DNA from: Marchantia polymorpha subsp. ruderalis
Taxonomy: Eukaryota > Streptophyta > Marchantiopsida > Marchantiales > Marchantiaceae
Assembly: GCA_037833965.1 (NCBI GenBank)
Contig: AP031352.1
Span: 7,420,501 to 7,484,500, forward strand
DNA length: 64,000 nucleotides
Direction of reading: 5' to 3'
This document shows, piece after piece, positions 36,206 through 49,141 of this stretch. Numbering within the stretch: the stretch's first letter is position 1; each line of letters begins with the position of its first letter. The position numbers were made by a program, and so were the translations under genes. The notes below the pieces were generated by a model. The model searched no databases, was not told where the DNA came from, and was given only the letters and a program-made list of their open reading frames with translations.

Positions 36206-38600
36206 CAGCAAGACTTTGTTCTTGTCAACAACAACAGAATGTAATGCGTGAAAGTTGTTCTGTAAGACATGTGCAAGGACGAAATTTGGGCATGGAACAC
36301 TCTGCTTCAATTTGCTCTCTCAGATCCAGCCACGCTAAGCCACTGAGTTTCCTAGTGAGCCAGCGTGGCCAGTATAATATTTGAAAAATGCAAGCTGTTG
36401 GTATAGAAAGCTACACTGTTGGACTAAAGGCTGGACCTCTTCTGGAGTCCACCAACTATGTAAGAATTGTCTTTCACGTACACCCGTTGGTCGAGAGTAA
36501 AGACTCATCACGAGGTCTTCCAGACTGCAAGTCACATCGTCTGATGTCTGACTCTCACACCGTTTGACTGAAGTCTGACTCTACATAAGTGGCTTCAAAG
36601 TTGAGTGTGGAAATGTCGAATTTAAGCAAACCTCATTCAACACACAAGTTGAGAAAACGTCAAGGAACATGAGTGGAATCCGTCGTGATGTTAACTATCG
36701 TGTATATCTAAACTTGACTTGGCATTTATACACAGAGACTAGATGTCTCTGGTCAACTCTGTCAGACTTGGCTCTCAAAACATTACAGACATTGGTCTAC
36801 TCAGGCATAAGCGCACCAAAGTCGTCGTCCTCCTAAACGACGTAGACTATCTGGACTAGCACAGCTTTGCATGTAATGCGACCCACATTGAAACGAAACT
36901 TCAGAGGATTCAAAAGACTTGACGCATTTTAGTCAGATTAGATAGAGCTTCAATTTATGCATTGAGATTGAGTAGATTTGTTTATTCTGAGAAGAAAAGA
37001 CAAACTATGATGCCAGAGAGATATTGATACTATAAGTTAATCTATTTGAAAACTAGGAGAATTACAATGAGTAACAAAATCTAATCTAAGATAGCACTCG
37101 GTGTTAGTCAAAAAAAAAAAAAATAGAGCTGTAGTCTTTGCACCTGTTCTATGCTTTACATAGAACAGCGTAGATCACAAAATCAAAAGTAGTTGATCTT
37201 CAGGTAAATAATTAGTTAAATATAATTGCAATAAACAGAAAGGCAATAAAGTATATTCATGTAAATCTTTGAGTAAATTAGGTGCTGCAATAAATTAAAC
37301 ACTTTGTCAATGTATTGATCATGACCATAATAAAATGCCCACGTTTGATATAACCACCAAAATACTGAAATATCCCGAATCATTGGAATAAAAGATTGCA
37401 ATAAGACGAGCTGGCAATTGAAAAGAATTATCTCTTGACAAATACCCTACAATCTTAAACTATCTATGAAGGAGAAAAGTGATGCATAATCTAATTTGTC
37501 TTAGAGGTTCCGTTCACAATCATCAACACACTTCAAGATTTTAAATTATTGTGCCACATCTGCTGATTCAGAATCAAAAAATTTAATCAGAACAATTCAC
37601 AAATTACTGCTTATTGTGGTCGTTTAAATTTCAAGTCATTTGGTTCAATAAAATAAAAAATAAGGCATAAGTCGGAATGTTGGTGTCTGATATCTTGTTT
37701 GTTGCTCTAAAGTGACTATTGCCTTGCTTTGTGTAATCAGCTGATAAAATTATCACCTGATTAAATATCTGATGATGCACGTTCACAGATGACGCAGAAA
37801 GCGCTTGACTCCATGGTACATGTCAACATGATTTAATATACTAAATTTTAAAAGTCAGTGCGTCTTTGTGCAATCCAGTTGGAAATGCATCGGGTACTAT
37901 TGGCCTTCTAGGTAGGGGTAAAAGGACTGAGCAATTTCTTCTTTTTTTATGATGTCGGAGGCTTTTCTAACGAAGACTAGATTCTGATACTTTGACAATA
38001 AGAATAATAGTCCAACGCGCGTCATATTGCAAGAGGCAGGAAAGCGATTTGGCGATATTCATGAACTCCTAATTTTAGTTCCAAATAGCTCATGTGCACA
38101 CTAAACATAGGCAATAATGGTGCATGTCATGTGAACTGCAGCAGAGCTAAGGATTTGGTTGAAACGTCTCACATAGTTGTCGGATCGTGACGCACGGCTC
38201 CGCTTCAAAAAAAGTTTCACCATACATGAAGATATTTTCCTATTTAACACAATGATATAATTTCATTCTTCGTTCATTCAACATGAAAGGACTTCACACA
38301 ATGTAAATCATGGTGCTGGTTTCAAATTATTAGAGGTTTCTGTTCATCTTTAACTACCTCAGGCCTCTAATTACTTTGGTGATTTTTTTCAGGTGAATTT
38401 GTTGAATCCATGTTCTCACTTCACGGCTATAGCAAGAACCGGATTAATTTGAGTCTCATCGCGTATCTTTTTAAGTGACATATTTCATCACGTTGATTAA
38501 CATGTATGAAGACAACCAACGTTCAGTCTTGCGGTTAAGACTGCTTGTAGAGTCGATAGCTTCTATATGTGATTTGTCTTAGGATGTGATATGTCGTGTA

Positions 38601-38735
38601 TTGCTGAAGCATTGAAAAACAATGGAAGAATGCTTCAACATCACGTACTATTGCTATCAGCAGCAATACATGTGGAATGTGGGAGAATGTGTGCTTCAAC
38701 GTGTTTAGAAGCATTGTATTCCTGAAGCATTGTTC
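38601..38735. repeat. Cluster of GAAGCATT / AATGCTTC words
   Basis: CTGAAGCATTG (38604), GAATGCTTCAAC (38628), GTGTGCTTCAAC (38689), AGAAGCATTG (38708) and CTGAAGCATTG (38724) occur within about 135 bp in both orientations. The first two form an imperfect hairpin with arms of about 11 bp. It may be a remnant of a small inverted-repeat element. Confidence 0.6.
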
Positions 38736-41209
38736 CTGAGTTGGATATGTTTCCTGTACGAAGATCTATACCCTCAAGAATCCTCACACATTACACGCTC
38801 AATGTCTCAAGGATTTGTTGAAACAGAATCCAACTACGCACTATTGGATGGAAGACGCAGCCTATCAGGACCCAGAAAGGGTTCTTTTGAAACTCACAAG
38901 CCTGCATCCTCACAGCAGAACTTCAAGCTGATCTATTCGGAGGACTTGAGTCTGTCAGAATGGATTATAACAGTAAGGAAAATGAAGACCAGACAAATCA
39001 CCAATAACAGTTCTAGATATCCTTGATAGAATGTGAGGGCGTCTTCTTCGCACTGAGCAGCAACTTTATGCTGATTTCCTGTCATGTACTCTAGGTGATT
39101 ATTCCTGCTTCCAGTAAGAAGAAGTGCGGCAATTCTCTTCCGTCATTCACAACTGTAAGGCAGTATTATGAATGATACATACTCGTAGCTTTAGCAATAC
39201 TTGGATTTCAGTCACCAGTTTACAACATGTCCACATGCAATACGCAAGATATTGTGACGCTAAAGAGTAATCTCTAGGAGAGAACATGGTCAATCATTCG
39301 ATCTGGATCTCGAGCACTATCCAGTGCTTAACGGTAACACAATTTCAGATCAACAGTTTCCGAAAAAAGCCTAAAAATGGGAGGGGAGTTGGTGGCGAAA
39401 TGGTGTATATGCTGTGAGTACTAGCGTAAGACCAAGGGTGAAGTTTGTGTACTAAAAAGCGGCGTACCTCTAAAATCTACTCATCAAAAAAATTCTCTAA
39501 ACCATGAGATCGAAACAATATTATTATCTCAGAAAAGAATTTTCCTGGAGATCAGTAGTAAGTCCCGTTAAAGAGTTCTTCATGACTACCAAATACAATC
39601 TAGCTGCTTTAGATGAAACAGCAGAGTACGAGAATCAATTGCATGAAATGGGGGAGATACTCTCAGGTTGTACACGAAAGGAATTTGCTCGACTTTCAGA
39701 ATGGATTCCATCACGATGAAATTAGTTTCATCATGACAAGTGATTTCAGAGCCCAAAGCAGCAGCGGCTTTGGGGTCTGAAATCCCTTGTCTAGATGGAC
39801 CAAATTTTCCGAGTCGAGATTCGGTTGGCATCGTCTCCTTGATTTCCAGGAACAGTACTGATGTGCAGGTTCAGAAGCTTTAGAATTTTCTGAACTCACT
39901 CTGGAGTGCAGCAGAGCCCTCAGAAACAGAAACTTAGTGCCTGCTTTGGATAATACACAGATTCCATTTTTCCAACATTAAAATATCCCCAACACATCTC
40001 GAGGAGCACCAGAAATAAGGCACTCTCTGTCCTCACAGGATATGACATTTCACAGCACTCAAGAGATCGCTCCTACACAACCACAAGACTGAATAGCCAT
40101 TTCATGGGTTCTGTGTAATAAGATATAACCTGGCGCCCGATTCGAAGCTGCACTAGTTATGAGATCCCCCATTGGATAGGGTGGCATAATTTTATCCGGT
40201 CATTGTGCAAAGTGTTCCACGACAATCCAGTCTCCCACAACGCTGCACAACTAGATTTTCTCAGAGTGGCTGGAAAAAACTAACACATGGTTAACCAAAT
40301 GAAAAAGCAAAATCTAAACTCTGGCGAAGAGGTCAAACGATATCTGCTATTTATCGAATGGGAAAATGGAGTGCACAATCTCTGAGGCAGGATCCCCAAA
40401 GGAATGACGAATCCAGCGTTCCATGAGTAAAGATGACTAGCTAAGTGAACAGTGCCCAACTTTCTTTAAGCTCCATGGGATTGGGAGTAAATTTGATTAC
40501 TCTGGTATATAAGAGCAGATGAGAAGTTGAAAAACCGGAAGTTGAACTAGGAATAGAGAGACCACTACTGATGGGAAATGTGACGAAAGTCATGTTTCTC
40601 AAATGAAAAATATTACCGTAAACTAAGTATTAATTCTTACTGAAAATTAAATTTCTGTAAAAAGATCTGTTGTCACATACATGTAAGTAGGACTCGGCAA
40701 TGTAGGATAAATTCTTAGGGTTACACGGTAAAAGCGTAAATGGTAAAGACTGGGCTATAACCCGGTATTTATTGGTTAATTTACCATTGCAAAAGACAAA
40801 ATTCATGGAAGAAGCGTGCCGTTTTGAGTAAGCTCAACGCCGAATGGGCCCTTTATTACTTCATTGCCGCATCGCTGTAGACGCCGTGAGCGAGGGAGTA
40901 GCGCTTGGATGAAGTTCGCAACTGAGCTTGCATGGGCGCAATTTGGGCTCGGGTGGGGAATTATTGTTGTAGGTTGAGCGATTGAGTATTCGTATGTGCG
41001 ATTTGACCAAAGCATGCAATCTCGTTGCGTGGACTGGAAGAGGTGAACGGATTCTTCTCTTTCGAATAAACTCTTTCTCTTTGCTTGGAGCCTCGATTCA
41101 AGTTTGACTGGTGTTGCAGGTACTTTGGATCTACGTGCTTTTAAAAATTTAAACCTGTACTTAAAACTTGCAAATCCAAATTCCAAAATTCGATACCTCA
41201 ATCATGAAG

Positions 41210-43020
41210 ATGTTCATTCATAAGTTTTAAGTGAACTTTGTCTATATTGTCTAGATTAGACCAGATAGCTACACTTAGTCATAACTAAGATAATCATAGT
41301 CAATTTTTACTTCAATCTTTTAAAAAATAGAAGTATAAAATATTTTACATGTATCCTTGGATCAAGATTTTACTACGTTATCAAAATTAAAAACCATGAT
41401 ATAGAATAGAACAACTTAATTTTTCATGATTGATTTGATAAAAAAAAATTCTTCATATTAGTTTAATTTTTTCAACAATAAAATCATCAAAGAATTTTGA
41501 AAGTTTGAACTTTTAATATTTTTTTTGTTAATTGCATCAAAAATCATCATACAATTATCATACTTACTTTTTTCCAACTTGTGACTTACAAGGCAATTGA
41601 CATGATTAATTTTTCCAATTTTTAAACTTGTTTCATACTTACCATAGACTTACATCAAGCTTATTTGGACTACAACTTCATCAGTCTTTTTTTATAGCTT
41701 TTTGTTGACATGTCGCATTCACTATTGTGATTGGCAGAGCAATTTGTAAACTTTACGCAATGCATGCAAATTTATAAAGATTTACGCCCTTAAGTCAAAA
41801 TTGCAATTAAAGATACAAAGGCTTTATTGTGGCATTGGCCTAATTTTATATTTCGTCAAAGTTGACATTTATCAATAAAATGCCAATTTTAATGAGGTCT
41901 GAGTTATAGATTATGAAATTAGACTTTAGGATTATTGTTGGTGTGGATGTTTCTTCTTCACTCTTCTATTAAAGCTTCATGAATGTGCTCAAATCAAGTT
42001 ACATGAAAATTTTTTACTCAACTTCATACAACATATTAGGAACATGATTATTTGAAAGATATCTTTCAAATTATACAATATTTCCAGAAGATAACATGTA
42101 TTTTTTTTTCAAATTATATTTGTTTTTTTTTCATATCTGCATCTTTGATCAACATCATAAAAATTGTGCAATTGTTATCTTATATCAAGCCATTAGTAAC
42201 TTAAATAGAAATTGATATCAAAAGATGGATTTCTTGACAAAAGTTTGAAACTCATCACATTTTTGAAAAATTTCACACTCTTTGAAAACTTCATTTTCAT
42301 GATAATTAGCATCAATGATTTTAAAAACAAACATTTGTCGGTGAAGTATTTTTCATATATCAAACATTTGTAAATATTCTTCATAAATTGTTGTGATTTT
42401 AATTTTCAACTACTATTTGTTTAATTTTTGATAATGCCACATTTTCTACACAATCTTTGATAATGCCATTTTCTTATGAATGACTTTTCTTTTCTTGAAT
42501 GCATGTTTTGAAAAAAGTATGTTCCAAAAGAGAATCTTCAATCTCTAAATACTTCTTTCAAATCATCATCAGAATGTACATGATTAGCAAAGGTTTTTTT
42601 TTCCAAAGATAGCATCCACCACTTCATCTACTTTCCCATTATTCACAACAGCAAATCAACATTAGTACACTTTCTGCCAAGTTAATGTTATAATCAAGAT
42701 ATGTTAGTAAGAATTTACATCTAACTATTTTCTTTCAGCATTAGATTTGTCAAAAATGTATGTCAATGCAATATGATTAATGATGATAATTAACTTTTCA
42801 TACAAAAGATAGTGTGAGAAAATTTTCAAGTGAAAATTTCATAGATGAGGTATTTTTTTTTCCGCTGAATAATTATTTTTGCTCGCATCATCTAGCATAA
42901 AAAATTTAATGATGATGATTTAGATTATTTAAAATGTATATTACAATATTATTTGATAGATTGATCATTTGATACATGTAGATTAGAAATGATTTAATCC
43001 AATTTGATTATCACAAAAAT
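41210..43020. other. AT-rich block, no gene seen
   Basis: Composition drops sharply to AT-rich over about 1.8 kb and recovers at about 43030. Only short AT-driven frames are present. It is similar in texture to 13-23 kb, so probably old repeat sequence, but no element structure was recognised. Confidence 0.5.
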
Positions 43021-43029
43021 AAATATTTA

Positions 43030-43860
43030 ATGCATCAAAGACTTCTCCATGGCAACAACAATAATTTCCATAGAGCATGGGTTGAAGTTTGGCAGCCTAG
43101 GATGCAACGAAATCGGATGAAAACCTCGATACATGGCCGTATGATCCAACAACACCCACGACTAACCTTACTTCTCAGATTCGGTATTATGAATTCAGAA
43201 TATGTCGATGTGTGACGTCGTACGTCTTTGCACTCGACTCGGTTCACTGACGACCAATTGACGGAAAATCGCGAATGCTCCACAATCCCGAGAACCTGAA
43301 GTCCGTAAATCCTGTACCCTGCGATGAAGAAGGTGCATTCCCTCCCCAATGCCTCCCTCTACAACACTGCATTTCCTACGGACATTCCAGTATCTATTGA
43401 TTCCAAATGTGCTATAGTTTCAGAATTCCGACGTGTTTGGAGCGCAGTGGTATTCCGTGTTGAGTCTGACCAACAGGAAGTTTCTGCTGCAGTGAGACGA
43501 GCACACTGCTTACAGTCCAATATGGACGAGGAGGCGTATGGTGTGCAGTGTACTTTAGATGATGAAAGGCTGCTACGACTGTCTTTGCAGGTCTTTGAAA
43601 GTGTTCCAGCTGGTGACTTCGTACACAGAGAACCATAATCGCGGTTGGGGTGGACCGGTGATCGAGATCCGCCCCCGACACCTCGGGCCGTCGTTTCTTT
43701 GGACCGCATGGAATATCATGAATCGGATTTGACGGGACGAGATGTGCTCTGCAAATTCTTCCCTTGTCCTAAGGCTCTGCAGATGCTGTCCAAAAGTGCC
43801 GTGGTAAATATCCTCCTGATGTACTGACCTCACAAGATGTACGTCGGTATTTTCTCCTAA
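43030..43860. other. Open, higher-GC stretch of uncertain strand
   Basis: Several overlapping frames of about 60-116 codons are open on both strands here. The plus strand (43324-43638 with 43645-43827) and the minus strand (43359-43709, 43573-43833) look equally plausible. This usually marks coding or recently coding DNA, but I recognise no domain and cannot choose the strand. Confidence 0.25.
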
Positions 43861-44819
43861 TCGTGCGACCTGCCGCTAACCGAATTCGCATATCTGGCTC
43901 CCGGTGAGAAAAGTTTGTTTTTTTTGTTTGCATGGGTCTCCTACCAGTGGCAGCTTATTGATAAAACTGTAGTGGTCTGAAAGAGATCCGGCGTCAGGGC
44001 TTCGTTCGTATGTGTGTGAATCCTGCTTCGTGTTGAGTACACGCTCTTCATCACAATGTATGGAAAGCGTACTGGAAACCGATCGTACTCACACGTCTCT
44101 CATTGCTCGAGATTTCCAGCTGGAGAAAATTAGCTTCGAATCGTTGCTGCAAGAGCAAGGAGACCAGAGAAAGTTCTGCCTGAGGGCTTGAAGAAAGGAG
44201 ACTCTCGTCAACACCTGCCTGCCTACCTTGGTCTGCCTTGGTCCGCCTTCTTCCAGATAAGATATGCTTCTCTCCGGTGCACCGGCAGAAGGTATATTTT
44301 TCCCGATACCTCGCCGTAGAACCAGAGGCCTCCACGGATCATCTATTCACTGCTATCGATGCACAAGTTCTGAAGCTTTTTAAAGTCGCACTCGAGAGGA
44401 GAGCTTAGCAACGATTCAAAGACTCGACACTCCCGACAGCGTCATTGGATATTTACATCCAGCTCTTTTCAAAGCGTGTCTGACAACTGATCCACACTGA
44501 AGATTCATCTGGCACGAAGAAATTTTACATTCAAACTAAGTTTGTGATTGGTGAGTCCTTTGGTCGCAGATAGCTAAATTATTTGGCAATGCCTTTCTTT
44601 CTCGTGACTACTTTACTTCACTTGACTGATGAACCGGTTCTGCTCGACAGTATTGAATCAGACGATCAGACCCTGCTACAGAACTGAAGTGCAAACCAGC
44701 GGAATGCCATTGATAGGATGTCAGTGCTCAGAAGTGCTCAGAAGTATTGAGAGCTGGTAATGCAGAGTATGACGTTGACATCCTTCAGAGACTGAAGCAG
44801 TGAGGGAAGGAAACGTGGA

Positions 44820-45300
44820 CCTACTTTTGATATAGAATTGAAAGAGACTGGTGGGCAAAGCCATCATCAAGTACAAGAAAATTAGTTTCTTCGAGCAGGC
44901 CACTGACAGTACGTCCTCCTTCTGTCGGAAGTAACTTCGATCCAATCAGCCAGATGGTATAAACGTAACGTGGACACTGGTTGCTTCGCAGGGAGGCCAC
45001 AAAGGCCTCCGCAGGAAAACTGCAGTTCCAGTACTCGACTCCGGGAAATATGACATGATGAACTCCGGGCATCGCCGAGGCTGTCATGCGCTTTTCCTGA
45101 ACAAAAAGCACAAATGCCCCATGCAGTTGGGCAATAATCCTCTGCACGGGAAGTCCTTTCGACTCGACTGAGTGATGTCTCAGGTTCCAGTGTTGCAGGG
45201 AGTTCATAAATGCTGAGGACGCCGGTCTGGCCGTTGCCGCTGGATTCGTGTGTGAGCCCAACTCCGCAATGTCGAGAGTTGAATGAGAGAAACGTAGCAA
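44820..45300 (-). CDS. Unrecognised 159-codon open stretch
   Basis: Reads through AFVLFVQEKRMTASAMPGVH, VIFPGVEYWNCSFPAEAFVA and RYVYTIWLIGSKLLPTEGG without a stop. It is the longest open frame of the 43-48.7 kb block on the minus strand. A good acceptor-like pyrimidine run followed by CAG lies inside it (before EKRMTASAM), so the true exon may start at about 45100. The family is not recognised. Confidence 0.25.
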
Positions 45301-45604
45301 CTGAACATGAAACCCTCTCGAGAATCAGCCACTAGTTTAGAGAGAAGAAGATGGATGATGCGCTGACTTGTACTTCCAAATCTGCTCATGATCGTTATCG
45401 GCCTGTTCTCTTGCAGTCGTCTTGGTGTATAGGATAAGAGGGAAGGCGGCAGCCTCGATACCAGTAGTACCTTACCAAACAAAGGATGACATACAAATCG
45501 GGAATGTCAACTCCTCACGAAAAGCCTTTGACTTCATCCTCCACTTGAATGTCTTCCAAGTTGTGAACTCCTCCCACCGACCTGTGTCAGAGATCGACAC
45601 GGGC

Positions 45605-45772
45605 AGAGATAAATGTCATTAGCGGGCGATCAGTAAGCTCCTGTGTTGCTATCTCTCCATGTCACAAATAGACAGGCTATAAGAGAGGAGAGATAAATGT
45701 CATTAGCGGACGATCAGTAATCTCCTGTGTTGCTATCTCTCCATGTCACAAATAGAAAGGCTATAAGAGAGG
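45605..45772. repeat. 84-bp perfect-length tandem duplication
   Basis: Two adjacent 84-bp units (45605-45688 and 45689-45772) start AGAGATAAATGTCATTAGCG and end TATAAGAGAGG. They differ at only three positions (GGGCG/GGACG, TAAGC/TAATC, AGACAGG/AGAAAGG), so the duplication is recent. Confidence 0.95.
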
Positions 45773-46659
45773 AGATGATGTTCCCATAAGTTTCGTTGAC
45801 TGTATACTTGAGAGTGTCACATGTGATTCCTCGAACGCGTCGACACTGGCGGTGATCGACATGTAAGCAACGTAAAGGAGGGTTAAGGAGCGCTGCATTA
45901 ATCATGGCGAAATCCGGTTAATAGTTTCCTGTCCAAAATGTACTATGAATCCCCCATATGTGCATTTTCCGAAAGAGGGGCGGAAGTGAGCTTAAGTGCT
46001 CAAAGTGTTTTGTGAAGTGTATGATGGCGTGCAAAATAACAACAAAGGGAATGAGTTCATGGGTCCAGCTAGCAGAATAATGAGGGGGTTGTGTTCGCAA
46101 GAACTTTTAGAGCGTACTCTTCGGCGAAGGATGGCTCTTCTTTCTCAACTTAGCTTCTTTGTACTGGTACGAAATAGTAATACGAAAGGCAAGACTACAT
46201 CACAATCGATGATGCATGAAACTTCCGTTTTTACAATATTTTCTTCTACGAAACACGTCATCATCACTAATCTTCTAAACCTCTACACTTCTTCATCTTT
46301 GCCAGTCCCCATTCGCTAGCAGGGAAGGCGATCGATCTGTTGTCAGTCAGGTTTGAAGGATGTAGAGTTCGGTGCTTCCTGTACGGAGGCAACCCATCCA
46401 AGACATAGCCAGACTAACCAAGCCGCTGCCGACGACTTTCTACATGTCCCACAACTAGCTCTGGACTATGAGAAATATGTTTTTGCACTATCAATTTCCA
46501 AATTATACTTCTCCTAAATCTGGTGGTGATCGTGACGAAGGGCAGTTCACCAAGCTCTCCACCTTGTCATCCACCATTCATAGCTTACTTTGCTGATATG
46601 CACACCATATGATAGACTGATGAAGGTCGAAAGTTCGTCATCCTGAGACGCTATACGTT

Positions 46660-46872
46660 CTAATGGGAGTAGCAGTTCTTGACACATCCTGTGCGGATCA
46701 CATCTTGCTTTGAAGGTGCTAAGCAAACTCGAGTTTGCCGAACTGGATGATGAAGACAAAAGCCATGGAGAGCTGTTGCCGTCGTTTGCACAAAAATGTC
46801 GTAAGCCATAACCAATGTCGTTGCATTCGCACTTAAAATGCTCCTAAACTCCACTTCCTTTGGTGACCGCTC
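46660..46872 (-). CDS. Possible exon of an unrecognised gene
   Basis: After an acceptor-like TTTGTTCAG, the frame reads ERSPKEVEFRSILSANATT then LVMAYDIFVQTTATALHGFC. The second half has the rhythm of the helix at the C-terminal side of BTB domains, or equally of other helical repeats. It is on the same strand as neighbouring open stretches at 44.8-45.3, 47.4-47.6 and 48.0-48.5 kb. Confidence 0.2.
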   Translation of the reverse strand, partial: ERSPKEVEFRSILSANATTLVMAYDIFVQTTATALHGFCLHHPVRQTRVCLAPSKQDVIRTGCVKNCYSH

Positions 46873-47376
46873 CTGAACAAACACGATCAAGGTCCCACAC
46901 GTTAGAGTAATGGGTGCACGACGAGGTTAGGTCATTTTAATCGTGCGAAATTAGAATAAACACAGAGTTCTGAAAACGGGAAGAATCCCGGCGACCAAGG
47001 CAACCGAACCGAGATGATCTCCCGGTGAAGGACGCTCCGAGATGGTGACAGATTGTCTTATTAACTTGGTGTGTATCTGTCCTTCCTGATGAATAACAAG
47101 ATAATCCCGCTCAAGAATCAGCAGTAATGAGCATTAGGTCCATGTCCTTTTGCTAACGACATAATAACCATATCGTCGACATCACGGAGACCAGGAAGGC
47201 ACGAGAATGCATTACAGCGGTTCCGCTTCTGTAGCCATCACCAGGAATAGGTGTAACTACACGTGGACGAGTTTCAAACTCTTCGGGCCTGCATTGCTAC
47301 ACCTTCGCGACGCTAAATAGGCTGCAGACATTATACATCCCAACAAACAGATAACATTCATCGACTTGCTGTAATT

Positions 47377-47586
47377 TCAGCAGCAATCCAGATGAGAAAC
47401 CGCGTCCAGAACAACCGAATCGTACACTTTGTACGATTCAGCTTTTTGTGGAGTTATGACTATCAAAGGTCTCTTTACTAGGGCTCCTGGTAAGAACCTT
47501 CGACCTTGAGCTATATTGCGGGACTTGAAATTCAAGATATGTCCATTCGCTTTCCAAGATCCCAAGGCCTCCCATCGTGTCTTCAT
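47377..47586 (-). CDS. Possible exon of an unrecognised gene
   Basis: Starting at an ATG the frame reads MKTRWEALGSWKANGHILNF then ALVKRPLIVITPQKAESYKV and VYDSVVLDAV. The W-x-x-x-G-S-W plus L-I-V-I-T-P pattern faintly recalls the junction before the ligand-binding domain of ionotropic-receptor-type proteins, but this is too weak for a call. It shares the strand of the exons at 48.0-48.5 kb. Confidence 0.2.
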   Translation of the reverse strand: MKTRWEALGSWKANGHILNFKSRNIAQGRRFLPGALVKRPLIVITPQKAESYKVYDSVVLDAVSHLDCC

Positions 47587-48013
47587 ATCACTCTAGCGAT
47601 ACGTGTCGTCATGACAGGAGAATGGGCGGCACTGAGAAGCGGCGACAGACAAAAACCAAATGACCTTTAAGGCCAGACCTCAGACGTACCCTGGTTTCCC
47701 AGAATCCATGATAGCAAAGATGAATACGGTTACTAGCCTGAATCCGTCCAGCTATATCGCAGTGTACTATCCGTGATGGGTGGTCTTCTACTAGTCTACA
47801 AGTGTTCAATCCACCAGAGCGATATTGGCAGACAATTCTCTCTTTGGTTTCAGTAAAGATTCACTACATCCTTCGGGTCGTGGTCTATCTGCATGCACGG
47901 TATAGAGATTACCGCCGCAATCGATGTTGACATAATACATGTGTAATCTATAGGGAGACAGAGTACAGTCTCCTCATCTCTTCTAAGACGACCATACGAA
48001 GATATCTAATTAC

Positions 48014-48477
48014 CTCGAAGTTAACACTTGGAAAGGCTGCAAAATTGGAAAATTTCACTCCTCCCTCAGATAGGGACGGAGCTGTACTTGTGAGGAAATG
48101 GAGGCGAACGATAGATCCCTGCAGCTGGAAGTCGTTGAGTTCTCCAGTCCAGTTCAGGACTCCGGCATCTAGGAAGCTGTAGGGATATGTGCAAACTCGA
48201 CCAAAATCGACAATTCTGCTTCGCACTTTCGAGTGATACAAGCGCTCACAGTAGCTTTAAAGAATCTCAGCATCAATGCCTATCCCTAGACTAACCTGGA
48301 CAGCTGAATGCAACGCATTAACTGCTCTGCGGGCACAACGCTCGTCGATCTGTAAAGAGGGGGATATGTAGGCAACGCGACCATGCTCTCAAAAATTTGT
48401 CGGAGACGATCCTTGAAATGCATGGTTGCTTTATGCATGAAATGAGATGCATTTAAAGCGCTCTTTTGGGACCAATT
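48014..48477 (-). CDS. Two possible exons of an unrecognised gene
   Basis: Exon A (48296-48477) follows ACTTTGCAG and reads NWSQKSALNASHF ... AEQLMRCIQLS, ending before GTTAGT. Exon B (48014-48254) follows TTTAAAG, restores the same frame across the junction (AG+C = Ser), and reads YCERLYHSKVRSRIVDFG ... GVLNWTGELNDFQLQGSIV ... FPSVNFE before GTAATT. Together they give 141 uninterrupted codons. The intervening sequence would be only 41 nt, unusually short for a plant intron, so an alternative acceptor or a decayed gene is possible. I recognise no family. Downstream exons may lie at 47.4-47.6, 46.7-46.9 and 44.8-45.3 kb. Confidence 0.3.
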
Positions 48478-49141
48478 CTGCAAAGTGCATGCAAAATCGA
48501 GGGCAGAAAGAGATGGCAATCATTCAGTAAAGGGAAAGCCTGGAAAGTGGACCAGGTGCAGGCCCAGGCAGTGATGCAGACAGAATCTGGATAAAGGACC
48601 AGACAACGTTCACCCAACGGAGTGATAGTCGCATTCAGGAACGAATCTAATAAATTGGGGATGAAAGGTGACATTCACAACCCAGTCCAGACTACGACAT
48701 TTGAAAGTCGAAAAAGTCAAAACCTGATCCTCAAATTTCGAACCTGTACTAGGAGAAGAGAACTAGGGGACTGCGACGAACAATTACAGAGATGACAAGC
48801 GGAAACTAACAGTAATGACTACAACAAACTAGTATACTTAGACTTATCGAGGTATTCACATCAGATCAAGAAGGCTGTCATGTCACGAAAGTCTTGTCGT
48901 ATTCGTTCAAGACCGATTGTTGCTCTGCTGTCTGATGGAGAATCCGTCCAAACTGAGAGGGAAGTGAAGCTGAACCCCCATTGACCTTGGCAGGCATCTA
49001 GGGGATGCTGAAGGAGTGGCAGGTTCACCGCAAGGTCATGGGCAAACCCTGGTCTCTTGTAACTTCCTCTTCAATCAATAGCACAAAATTGCAGCTTGGG
49101 CTGTTGCGATGTACATTTGTAATTCAAACTCAGGCTTGCAC

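Larger units (their letters stand above)
34954..41200. other. Mixed-composition DNA, no firm gene
   Basis: Poly(A) runs occur near 35468 and 37110. Open stretches are short. The most protein-like are 35984-36205 (+, listed separately), 38730-39026 (+), 39504-39719 (+) and 40803-41201 (minus); the last three have no recognised domain. No LTR, tRNA or intact transposon was identified. Confidence 0.4.

Noticed and set aside
47377-48254. Ionotropic-receptor-like reading of the minus-strand exons
   Set aside because: A few spaced motifs (F-Q-L-Q-G-S-I-V, then G-S-W, then L-I-V-I-T-P) faintly recall that family, but no ligand-binding or channel segment could be found, so no function is assigned.
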